Assembly: GCA_003649665.1 (NCBI GenBank)
Contig: QMSL01000110.1
Span: 1-5,036, forward strand
From: Thermoprotei archaeon
GTDB lineage: Archaea; Thermoproteota; Thermoprotei; QMSL01; B3-G16
DNA: 5,036 nt
Direction of reading: 5' to 3'
Below the pieces are notes generated by a model. It did not search any database. It saw only the letters and a program-made list of their open reading frames with translations, and was not told where the DNA came from. A program made the position numbers and the translations under genes. Shown here piece by piece: positions 1-5,036 of this stretch (positions within the stretch are counted from its first letter, which is position 1; every line of letters begins with the position of its first letter).

Positions 1-370
1 TAAGCTTATACACATCATCTATATCACTTAAGATAGGCTTTACCCAGGGCATGTTGTCTCCTTTCACTATTATTTCACAGCCGAAAGCAGAGGGTATTAT
101 TCCAACCCCATAGTTTGGCCTAATTGTTAACATTGCATCGTCCTCTATTTTGCTATGGACATAAACTTGGGCTAGTTGGTTTATTAACATTTTACGCATG
201 TCGTAGAACTCCTCATGGTAGCTAAATCTCGGCCAGTCGTTAGGAGTTGGGGTATCGACTATTATTGGTAAGAAATCCACATCCTCGTAATTCCAAACTG
301 AAATTAATCGCTCCTCAGCTCGTCTGAGGGCATCTTCATTTATCTTGATCTTGCGTAAGAGATCCATCAT
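1..370 (-). CDS. URO-D superfamily protein (MtaA/HemE-like), N-terminal part, runs off the left edge
   Basis: Partial gene read leftwards; 123 codons are visible (122 if the second of two adjacent ATGs, at 367, is used). The N-terminus is helical and charged. It is followed by N-Y-E-D-V-D-F-L-P-I-I-V-D (about residues 26-38), the entry into the first TIM-barrel strand of the uroporphyrinogen decarboxylase superfamily, then by A-F-G-C-E-I-I-V and P-W-V-K-P-I-L-S-D-I-D-D (about 94-118), the family's characteristic segment after the second strand. The same landmarks at nearly the same distances occur in the protein at 1782-2939, so the two are divergent paralogues. Family members include HemE and the corrinoid-linked methyltransferases MtaA, MtbA and CmuA. 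The catalytic C-terminal half lies outside the window, so the reaction cannot be named. There is no signal peptide, so it is presumably cytosolic. No Shine-Dalgarno precedes the start, which suggests leaderless translation. Superfamily is fairly sure; function is unknown. Confidence 0.8.
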   Translation of the reverse strand, partial: MMDLLRKIKINEDALRRAEERLISVWNYEDVDFLPIIVDTPTPNDWPRFSYHEEFYDMRKMLINQLAQVYVHSKIEDDAMLTIRPNYGVGIIPSAFGCEIIVKGDNMPWVKPILSDIDDVYKL

Positions 371-394
371 CTATATACTTTATATTCATCAATG

Positions 395-404
395 AAATTT
401 AAGT
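395..404 (-). promoter_or_regulatory. possible archaeal TATA box for the left-edge URO-D-like gene
   Basis: Read on the minus strand this is ACTTAAATTT, centred about 29 bases before the ATG at 370. That spacing suits a leaderless or nearly leaderless transcript, and the start indeed lacks a Shine-Dalgarno. No clear purine-rich BRE is seen upstream, and AT-rich intergenic DNA gives such matches by chance, so this is tentative. If real, this gene is not only read through from the operon upstream. Confidence 0.35.
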
Positions 405-422
405 AAAAGGTGCTTAAGGTAC

Positions 423-1682
423 CTAGTATTTTACAACCATTGTAACTTTTACATTTTTCTTCTCGCTTCTGATCCTCATTATAGGAGCGGGATCATTTAT
501 TGTAATCTTAGCTGGAACTGTAACCTCATAGGATTTAGTAATGTATATGCCATCCAAGGCCTCAGCTATCGAGGATGCTTCATCTATATTGAGCTTAATG
601 ATATTACCATACCCGGATATCATTAATGTAATTCGAGTTGCCTCTGAGACATCATACCATTTACTTACGTTCCCTCTTTCAGAAGATAGTATGGTATCCC
701 TCATTACACCATACGTTCTTGGATCGAATATGCGGATATCATCTAGGTATACTGCATGAATCTCATGACGATATCCTTCTCGTCCGGTTTCAGGCCTTGT
801 ACTCCATGTGTCTCTAAAGCATGCTACTAATAGCTTTGGCTTTCCATCAGGATATGTCGTATAATGAGGATGACCTATCTGAATATACTGTGAGTGAAAT
901 GGAAGAATAGATTGTAAGTACGCTACAAGGAATCCTACATTAAACTCTACGCCGGGTTCCCTATGATGGGCAAAATCAGCCGTTGATGGGCCTAGCCCTA
1001 TCTTTACCTTCCATTGACCGAATTCATCGCTCTCATAGAATAGAGCGATCCTCGGAAGTAGTGTCAAGTCACATACATCATTCGCGAATCCATGTTGAAA
1101 GGCATATCCTTTATCTAATATTAGTGAGACGTGCGTTGGAGAGTCCACGTTATCGAAATATCCAAGTTTGACTAGATTGCCCTTAGGGATAGTGGTTAAT
1201 GCTTGATGCTCTCTTCCATAAGCACCTATCGGAGCTATCGGAAATCCATGATCTCCAGATTCAGAGTATACCTCATGATAGGAGCTTAAATTCCATTCTT
1301 CATCGAAGTAAAAAATATAAGCATGCTTACCTATTGACAGTGTCATTATGTATTCTCTCTTTGCCGCATTAAAAACAGCACGTACTGCGCTCAGGTATAG
1401 ATCACGTTTCATAGGGACTAAGATAGGTGTCCCTTTAAGCGATAATTCTTTAACCGTAGCACGTTTGACCAATTGTTTAGCATTTCTCAGATCCACTGTA
1501 AGGTCTTTCTCCATTGGAGCTACCCATACCTCTCGTAATGGTTTGGCTGGATCCTTTTCTCCTAAGAATAATAGATAATAGCATGGTTCAAATGGGTTAT
1601 ATACTATACAAGGGCTACCTACATCTCCTCGTAACTCGGGTTTAGGTAAATTGTATGGCTCCATTACGGGAACTATCTCCAT
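423..1682 (-). CDS. predicted cytosolic beta-propeller protein, distantly glycosidase-like, unknown function
   Basis: A 419-residue protein not recognised as a named family. It contains repeated beta-rich units of the kind seen in five-bladed propellers (GH43/GH32/GH130-type folds). An example is G-S-P-C-I-V-Y-N-P ending in a Y-Y-L-L-F-L strand and V-W-V-A-P-M (about residues 22-57). Similar units lie at about 95-130, 205-232 (P-R-I-A-L-F-Y-E-S then W-K-V-K-I-G) and 268-320 (G-H-P-H-Y, D-G-K-P-K-L-L-V-A-C-F, E-I-H-A-V-Y-L-D-D). The last 70 residues form a separate beta-rich tail. There is no signal peptide or membrane helix, so it is probably intracellular. A catalytic Asp/Asp/Glu triad cannot be assigned by eye, so it may bind or act on a sugar-like compound, or be non-enzymatic. 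It lies between two URO-D-like genes on the same strand (99 and 52 bases away), which suggests a shared pathway. The start is taken at ATG 1682; Met7 (ATG at 1664) is an alternative. Confidence 0.7.
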   Translation of the reverse strand: MEIVPVMEPYNLPKPELRGDVGSPCIVYNPFEPCYYLLFLGEKDPAKPLREVWVAPMEKDLTVDLRNAKQLVKRATVKELSLKGTPILVPMKRDLYLSAVRAVFNAAKREYIMTLSIGKHAYIFYFDEEWNLSSYHEVYSESGDHGFPIAPIGAYGREHQALTTIPKGNLVKLGYFDNVDSPTHVSLILDKGYAFQHGFANDVCDLTLLPRIALFYESDEFGQWKVKIGLGPSTADFAHHREPGVEFNVGFLVAYLQSILPFHSQYIQIGHPHYTTYPDGKPKLLVACFRDTWSTRPETGREGYRHEIHAVYLDDIRIFDPRTYGVMRDTILSSERGNVSKWYDVSEATRITLMISGYGNIIKLNIDEASSIAEALDGIYITKSYEVTVPAKITINDPAPIMRIRSEKKNVKVTMVVKY

Positions 1683-1692
1683 ACCTCCTCCC
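1683..1692 (-). promoter_or_regulatory. strong Shine-Dalgarno abutting the propeller-gene start
   Basis: On the minus strand the bases read GGGAGGAGGT and touch the ATG at 1682 directly. If the ribosome pairs with the upstream GGGAGG the spacing is only 4 bases; pairing with the full GGAGGT leaves none. The next in-frame ATG (1664) lies 18 bases beyond GGAGGT, which is too far. The site therefore supports translation in this neighbourhood, with a cramped start at 1682 as the likelier choice. Confidence 0.6.
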
Positions 1693-1781
1693 TAATGATA
1701 ATTTCTGGAGTAATGATGTTAACGTTTTCTCCTCGTTGCATTGACAGATGTCGACATAAGAGATCTTGCCGCTAGCATACT

Positions 1782-2939
1782 TTAATACTTCAATATCCTA
1801 TCTAAATGCTTAAAGTTCTCCTTTCTTATTGGATACTTCCCTACTTTCTTGGCATACTCCACTTCATACTTAAGCTTTTCAGGAGGAACTCCGGTGTAGG
1901 TCTCGCCACCATTATCAAATATATAACCTCCCCCAGGGGCTGCATAATATATACACTTTTCTATTTCCATCTCTATTTTCTCGTAAGAGTTACTTAAAAG
2001 AACCCGCCAGTTAGCGTTTCCTTTAAATACTATCTTTCCTTTAAGATCCCTTGAGATTATTCGTATGTCATTCTCAACGCCTACATCTGCGAAGTTAAGG
2101 CGGTATACGTTTACTAGAATATCTGTGATGTGATCCATGTGCGAGTCCATATGTAAGGCACGATATCTTTTGCCGAAGAGCTCATAGAGTCTTAAATTAT
2201 ATGGTAATGCGAACTTCTCATAGAGTTTCCTGCTAAGATAGCCAGCATGATCATCTGGAAGACCTAATGATCCAGGTTCCGCGCCTGTTATATCATAATA
2301 AAACTCCTGGAGGGCTATAAAGGTTTCCTCAAGTTTTCTAAAGAGTTTATGCATTTCATTTGGGTACTTGTAAATCCAGGTATATAGCCTTCTAGGTCCC
2401 ATTAATGATCCAGCAGCAGATACTGGCGGATGTATCTGTAACCTCCCGCCAACTGGCAGATTGCCATAATTATCTTTAACTAATTTCCTAAATCTCTCGA
2501 GTCTTCTATAATACTCCTTGATTCCTTTGTGAGAGTAGGGATCAGGTACTTCAAGCTCATCTATATCTTCTAGCCTTTTTATACGAGGTACTATCCATGG
2601 ACTCTGCCATGGGTTCCTCTCGTCTGGCATGACTATATCGCAGTTGAATACTATTCCCTCAGCAATACTACCGATGTCAAGTTGTACTCCTATATGGGCT
2701 AAGTCATCCTTAAGCCATCTCAGTCTCCACTTAATACCTTTGATTTGAACCTCTAACATAACGCCTAAGTTATTGTAATACTCCGCAAGAGTATAGCCGA
2801 ATATCTTGGCATAATAGGGACCGCCTACGTCAATGATTATAGGCACTCGATCTGCTTCCTCGAAATCATACGCTTTTTCCAGACGTTTTCTATTTTCTTC
2901 AATTAATCTTCTATATTTGTCGAGATTGAAGGGCTCCAC
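1782..2939 (-). CDS. URO-D superfamily protein (MtaA/HemE-like), complete, lacking the usual cysteine zinc ligands
   Basis: A complete 385-residue TIM-barrel protein of the uroporphyrinogen decarboxylase superfamily. Landmarks in order: D-R-V-P-I-I-I-D (30-37); F-N-C-D-I-V-M-P then P-W-I-V-P-R-I-K-R-L-E-D-I-D-E-L (98-129); L-P-D-D-H-A-G-Y-L-S-R-K-L-Y-E-K-F-A-L-P-Y (227-247); L-H-M-D-S-H (262-267); G-K-I-V-F-K-G-N-A-N (301-310); and G-G-G-Y-I-F-D-N-G-G-E (336-346). Known relatives decarboxylate uroporphyrinogen (HemE) or move methyl groups from corrinoid proteins to coenzyme M (MtaA/MtbA). The MtaA H-x-C motif seems to be H263-M-D265 here, and the later cysteine position reads G-G-E. The HemE substrate-binding N-terminal R-Q-A-G-R is absent. 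It is therefore probably neither classical enzyme, and the substrate is unknown. The start is GTG at 2939, with no in-frame ATG before residue 61; it aligns well with the start of the paralogue at the left edge. It is the first gene of the leftward cluster. Confidence 0.85.
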   Translation of the reverse strand: MEPFNLDKYRRLIEENRKRLEKAYDFEEADRVPIIIDVGGPYYAKIFGYTLAEYYNNLGVMLEVQIKGIKWRLRWLKDDLAHIGVQLDIGSIAEGIVFNCDIVMPDERNPWQSPWIVPRIKRLEDIDELEVPDPYSHKGIKEYYRRLERFRKLVKDNYGNLPVGGRLQIHPPVSAAGSLMGPRRLYTWIYKYPNEMHKLFRKLEETFIALQEFYYDITGAEPGSLGLPDDHAGYLSRKLYEKFALPYNLRLYELFGKRYRALHMDSHMDHITDILVNVYRLNFADVGVENDIRIISRDLKGKIVFKGNANWRVLLSNSYEKIEMEIEKCIYYAAPGGGYIFDNGGETYTGVPPEKLKYEVEYAKKVGKYPIRKENFKHLDRILKY

Positions 2940-2960
2940 GACTATCTCACGGATACCTCT

Positions 2961-2968
2961 ATTTTAAA
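2961..2968 (-). promoter_or_regulatory. TATA box for the leftward URO-D / propeller cluster
   Basis: The minus strand reads TTTAAAAT, centred about 26 bases before the GTG at 2939. That is the usual archaeal distance between TATA centre and transcription start, so the transcript would begin at or next to the start codon (leaderless). A GAGGT lies nearer the gene but 15 bases from the GTG, too far for a normal Shine-Dalgarno, which also favours a leaderless start. Confidence 0.5.
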
Positions 2969-2981
2969 GAAATTATTAAGG

Positions 2982-2990
2982 TTTATATTT
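2982..2990 (+). promoter_or_regulatory. TATA box for the rightward amidotransferase gene
   Basis: TTTATATTT is a good match to the archaeal TATA consensus. Transcription would be expected to start near 3012, giving a leader of roughly 70 bases before the ATG at 3086. It lies about 20 bases from the box facing the other way, so the two promoters occupy the same short divergent region and could share a regulator. Confidence 0.5.
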
Positions 2991-3040
2991 ACTTCCTATT
3001 ATAACATCAGACGTCTAGCTTAGCGTCGATGTTGAGTTAA

Positions 3041-3060
3041 GAAGAGATAATGAAGAGATA
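3041..3060 (+). repeat. two direct copies of GAAGAGATA in the amidotransferase leader
   Basis: GAAGAGATA occurs at 3041-3049 and again at 3052-3060, 11 bases apart start to start. The purine-rich pattern continues loosely to the Shine-Dalgarno. The repeat lies inside the predicted leader, downstream of the TATA box, where a repressor or translational regulator could act. It may equally be a chance product of purine-rich DNA. Confidence 0.4.
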
Positions 3061-3071
3061 GCGATGAGAAC

Positions 3072-3078
3072 GAGGTGA
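3072..3078 (+). promoter_or_regulatory. Shine-Dalgarno of the amidotransferase gene
   Basis: GAGGTGA matches the archaeal anti-Shine-Dalgarno closely and sits 7 bases before ATG 3086. It fixes the start, as does the need for a cysteine directly after the initiator methionine. An in-frame stop at 3065 rules out upstream extension. Confidence 0.85.
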
Positions 3079-3085
3079 GAACTCC

Positions 3086-3898
3086 ATGTGTAGAATGCTG
3101 GGAATAATATCAGCAGAACCTATAAGTCCATACAAATACCTAGTTCAAGATGAGTGCTCACTTTTGGTACAAGCTGAAAAAGGAAGGCAAGATGATGGAT
3201 GGGGTATAGGATATTATGTAAATGGAGAGCTTATCGTCTTCAAAAGTCCAAATACTGTCTATAAGGAGAGAGATCTCTTCATAGAGAAGGTAAGGCAGGT
3301 GAAGTCTAACATAATAATCGCTCATGTAAGGAAAGCTAGCAATCCTAGGAATTTACCTAAGGAGAGGCTGATTTCACTTGAGAATACACAACCATTCTCC
3401 TATGAGAACTACGTGTTCGCTCATAATGGAACAATATATTATCCTGACGAGGTACTGGAGAGGCTTGGAAATCTCCGTACCCTAGTTAGAGGAGTGAACG
3501 ATAGTGAGGTATACTTTGCCTATTTAATCAAGGAGTTCATCAGACACCATGATTTCGTCATGGCAGTTAAGGCTGTAAAGAAAGGACTTTGGGAAATATT
3601 GCATAACGTTAGAGTACGACGATATGATGTTCCCTATAGCAGTCTTAACGTCATATTCAGTGATGGGCGTAACATGTACGCTATGACGCATTATGTAAAG
3701 GGTGAGAACATAAAGGCGATATGTTATAAGGACACTCCTTACTTCAATATGGCATTTTACTATGATGGAAAGATGCTAGTCGTATCCTCAGAGAGAACAA
3801 ATAATAGCGCAGGATGGCAAGTGATGAACAATAATGAAATCCTAATAGCAAGTATTCAAGATGGTAGGGTAAAGTACCATATAGAGAGGCTTGAATAA
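3086..3898 (+). CDS. stand-alone class II glutamine amidotransferase-fold protein (COG0121 / YafJ-EgtC type)
   Basis: A 270-residue protein that is essentially only the Ntn-hydrolase glutaminase domain. It begins M-C-R-M-L-G; Cys2 becomes the N-terminal nucleophile after methionine removal. Other landmarks are R-Q-D-D-G-W-G-I-G (34-42), A-H-V-R-K-A-S (79-85, with Arg82 expected to bind the substrate carboxylate), T-Q-P-F (101-104), F-A-H-N-G-T-I (111-117, with Asn114-Gly115 forming the oxyanion hole), N-D-S-E (138-141, with the Asp expected to bind the substrate amino group) and a C-terminal S-S-E-R...G-W strand pair. The catalytic set looks intact. There is no attached synthase domain, unlike PurF, GlmS or AsnB, so it either hydrolyses a gamma-glutamyl amide alone, as EgtC does, or feeds ammonia to a partner encoded elsewhere. 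The physiological substrate is unknown. It is cytosolic and read from its own promoter, divergent from the URO-D-like cluster. Confidence 0.88.
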   Translation: MCRMLGIISAEPISPYKYLVQDECSLLVQAEKGRQDDGWGIGYYVNGELIVFKSPNTVYKERDLFIEKVRQVKSNIIIAHVRKASNPRNLPKERLISLENTQPFSYENYVFAHNGTIYYPDEVLERLGNLRTLVRGVNDSEVYFAYLIKEFIRHHDFVMAVKAVKKGLWEILHNVRVRRYDVPYSSLNVIFSDGRNMYAMTHYVKGENIKAICYKDTPYFNMAFYYDGKMLVVSSERTNNSAGWQVMNNNEILIASIQDGRVKYHIERLE

Positions 3899-3945
3899 AC
3901 ATCCTATAGCATACTGAGGGTAATTCATGCTAACGATATGGCGCT

Positions 3946-3955
3946 AAGTATATTA
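3946..3955 (+). promoter_or_regulatory. possible TATA box for the GDT1-BioY unit
   Basis: AAGTATATTA is centred near 3950, so transcription would start around 3977, just before the Shine-Dalgarno at 3989. The 106-base gap after the amidotransferase stop contains no obvious T-run terminator, so read-through from that gene is also possible. Confidence 0.4.
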
Positions 3956-3988
3956 TGCATTGCTTAGGTTTGCTATTGAATTAAATAA

Positions 3989-3996
3989 GGGGGAGG
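3989..3996 (+). promoter_or_regulatory. Shine-Dalgarno that decides the GDT1 start at 4005
   Basis: GGGGGAGG lies 8 bases before ATG 4005. A longer in-frame reading from TTG 3960 exists, but it would place this strong site inside the coding region and add 15 residues that are not part of the first membrane helix. Confidence 0.8.
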
Positions 3997-4004
3997 CTGT
4001 AAAT

Positions 4005-4583
4005 ATGACTAGTACCCTAAATGTATTTGTGAAGGCATTTGCTACCGTTTTTACAGCCGAGTTAGGCGATAAGACTATGCTTGCTACAAGCATGATAGTA
4101 ACAATGTTTAAAAAGGTGTGGCTAGTGCTACTAGCATCCCTGCTAGCATATGTTACCGCCAATGCCCTTCCCCTACTTGCTCTTGCATTTGTCGTCAATG
4201 TAATGAGTACTTATATAAGCTTGATACGTATTATTGTCGGCTTAGGGTTCACGATAATAGGCGCCTTGTTTCTATTAACTAAGGGTAAGGAAGAAAGAAT
4301 TAACATAAGCGGGCATACTTCCGTTCTATCCTATTACATACTAGTAATGTTATCAGAACTTGGTGATAAAACGCAACTAGCCACTATAGGCGTTGCTGCA
4401 GAGACTGGTAATGTTTTCGTAACTTTCATATCTGGCTCATTAGGATATCTTATGGCAAACCTTATGGCATCACTTATAGTGATTAGGTTTAGTAAGAGAG
4501 TAAAGTTTGAACTCCTAAGAATGATTGCGGGTATTGTCTTTGTTATTATAGGTATTATGACGCTTATTAAAGCCCTAGGGTAA
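4005..4583 (+). CDS. GDT1/UPF0016 (TMEM165-like) membrane cation/proton exchanger
   Basis: A 192-residue integral membrane protein made of two homologous halves. Each half carries the family signature E-L-G-D-K-T, at residues 19-24 (followed by M-L-A-T) and 118-123 (followed by Q-L-A-T). The acidic residues of the two motifs are thought to form the cation site of the antiporter. About six hydrophobic helices are visible: three in residues 5-92, a short charged loop (93-103, K-G-K-E-E-R) and three in 107-190. Relatives (yeast Gdt1, human TMEM165, bacterial MneA, plant PAM71) move Mn2+ or Ca2+ against protons; manganese export or homeostasis is the likeliest prokaryotic role, but ion specificity cannot be read from the sequence. 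The length is typical of a complete two-repeat member. ATG 4005 is chosen for its Shine-Dalgarno. The biotin transporter gene follows 13 bases later and is probably co-transcribed. Confidence 0.92.
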   Translation: MTSTLNVFVKAFATVFTAELGDKTMLATSMIVTMFKKVWLVLLASLLAYVTANALPLLALAFVVNVMSTYISLIRIIVGLGFTIIGALFLLTKGKEERINISGHTSVLSYYILVMLSELGDKTQLATIGVAAETGNVFVTFISGSLGYLMANLMASLIVIRFSKRVKFELLRMIAGIVFVIIGIMTLIKALG

Positions 4584-4596
4584 GGAAAGCATAAGT

Positions 4597-5036
4597 ATGA
4601 GAGCGAGAGAGCTCACATTGGCATCCTTGATGTCTATAGTTACAGGTCTAAGCGCGCAGTTGTGCATATACATTGGGCCCATACCTTACACTCTTCAGAA
4701 CTTTGGCGTAGTCCTTTCGGGTCTTCTTCTTACGCCGAAATATGCCATGCTCGCTCAATCAATATATTTATGGTTAATCGCAGTAGGTGCTCCTTTAGGA
4801 GCTGGGTTTAAGGGCGGCGTTAATGTATTCTTAGGACCAACAGCAGGCTACTTAATGGCATTTCCCATTGCCGCATATTTAACAAGCATTTTCTCACGCC
4901 CATTATTGAAAGAAGGGAATAGAATTAAAGCTTGGTTAGTCTGCACCCTAACTACATCCGTAATATACATCCTTGGCATCACATGGCTTTATTTTTGGCT
5001 AGAACGCTTTAACGGAGACATAATGATGTGGATGTA
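4597..5036 (+). CDS. bioY: BioY, biotin-specific S component of an ECF transporter, cut by the right edge
   Basis: 146 complete codons are visible before the window ends; the family is usually a little under 200 residues, so the last helix or two are missing. Diagnostic motifs are L-S-A-Q-L near the end of the first helix (18-22), G-P-I-P-Y-T-L-Q-N-F (27-36), L-S-G-L-L-L-T-P-K-Y-A (40-50), A-P-L-G-A-G-F-K-G-G (65-74) and G-P-T-A-G-Y-L-M-A-F-P (80-90). BioY sits in the membrane and binds biotin with high affinity; import normally needs the ECF energising module (two ATPases and a T subunit), which is not in this window and may lie downstream or be shared from elsewhere. Start ATG 4597 has only a weak Shine-Dalgarno-like AAGGAAAG upstream, which is common for a gene translated in an operon. 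It lies 13 bases after the GDT1-family gene. Confidence 0.92.
   Translation, partial: MRARELTLASLMSIVTGLSAQLCIYIGPIPYTLQNFGVVLSGLLLTPKYAMLAQSIYLWLIAVGAPLGAGFKGGVNVFLGPTAGYLMAFPIAAYLTSIFSRPLLKEGNRIKAWLVCTLTTSVIYILGITWLYFWLERFNGDIMMWM

Noticed and set aside
541..1578. Three short plus-strand open frames (541-759, 983-1171, 1348-1578)
   Set aside because: They lie wholly within the well-supported minus-strand propeller gene, have no Shine-Dalgarno or recognisable motif, and read like antisense shadows.
1717..1776. Four six-base palindromes (GTTAAC, GTCGAC, AGATCT, GCTAGC) in the gap between the URO-D-like and propeller genes
   Set aside because: They are unrelated to one another, unevenly spaced and form no larger symmetry; probably chance, though the local density is mildly odd.
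1806..1997. Plus-strand open frame with hydrophobic translation
   Set aside because: It is antisense to the conserved C-terminal end of the URO-D-like gene; its hydrophobicity follows from the complementary codons, and it has no ribosome-binding site.
3010..3027. Possible hairpin GACG...CGTC in the amidotransferase leader
   Set aside because: The stem is only four base pairs with a ten-base loop and lacks a supporting terminator or riboswitch pattern.
3960..4004. Upstream TTG start extending the GDT1 protein by 15 residues
   Set aside because: A strong GGGGGAGG lies inside this stretch, 8 bases before ATG 4005, and the family needs no such extension.
3953..4198. Minus-strand open frame
   Set aside because: It is antisense to the N-terminal half of the GDT1-family gene, which carries a diagnostic E-L-G-D-K-T motif; no independent coding evidence.
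1..5036. tRNA, rRNA, CRISPR repeats, insertion-sequence ends or attachment sites
   Set aside because: Read through both strands for cloverleaf segments, regularly spaced repeats and terminal inverted repeats; none could be supported.

Overview
The window looks like chromosomal DNA from a crenarchaeal-type thermophilic archaeon (Thermoproteota). The evidence is AT-leaning DNA, arginine codons dominated by AGA/AGG, frequent ATA isoleucine codons, archaeal TATA-like boxes placed about 26 bases before possible leaderless starts, and strong GGAGG/GAGGTGA ribosome-binding sites in front of other genes. The organism assignment is inference. No mobile element, RNA gene or CRISPR array is visible.

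Left part (1-2939, minus strand, read right to left): a URO-D-superfamily protein (2939 to 1782, GTG start), then a 419-residue cytosolic protein with beta-propeller / glycosidase-like repeats (1682 to 423), then the N-terminal third of a second URO-D-superfamily protein (370 to beyond base 1). The two URO-D-like proteins are divergent paralogues that flank the propeller protein. This looks like a catabolic or C1/carboxyl-handling module of unknown substrate. The complete URO-D-like protein shows neither the HxC...C zinc ligands of methylcobalamin:CoM methyltransferases nor the substrate-binding N-terminus of true uroporphyrinogen decarboxylase.

Middle (2940-3085): a compact divergent promoter region. 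One TATA-like box faces left and fits a leaderless GTG start. The other faces right and gives a leader of roughly 70 bases with a good Shine-Dalgarno.

Right part (3086-5036, plus strand): a stand-alone class II glutamine amidotransferase-fold protein with Cys2 as nucleophile; a GDT1/UPF0016 six-helix cation/proton exchanger with both E-L-G-D-K-T motifs (best start 4005); and, 13 bases further on, a BioY biotin transporter S component cut by the window end. GDT1 and BioY are probably one transcription unit. No functional link between the left and right halves is evident beyond adjacency.
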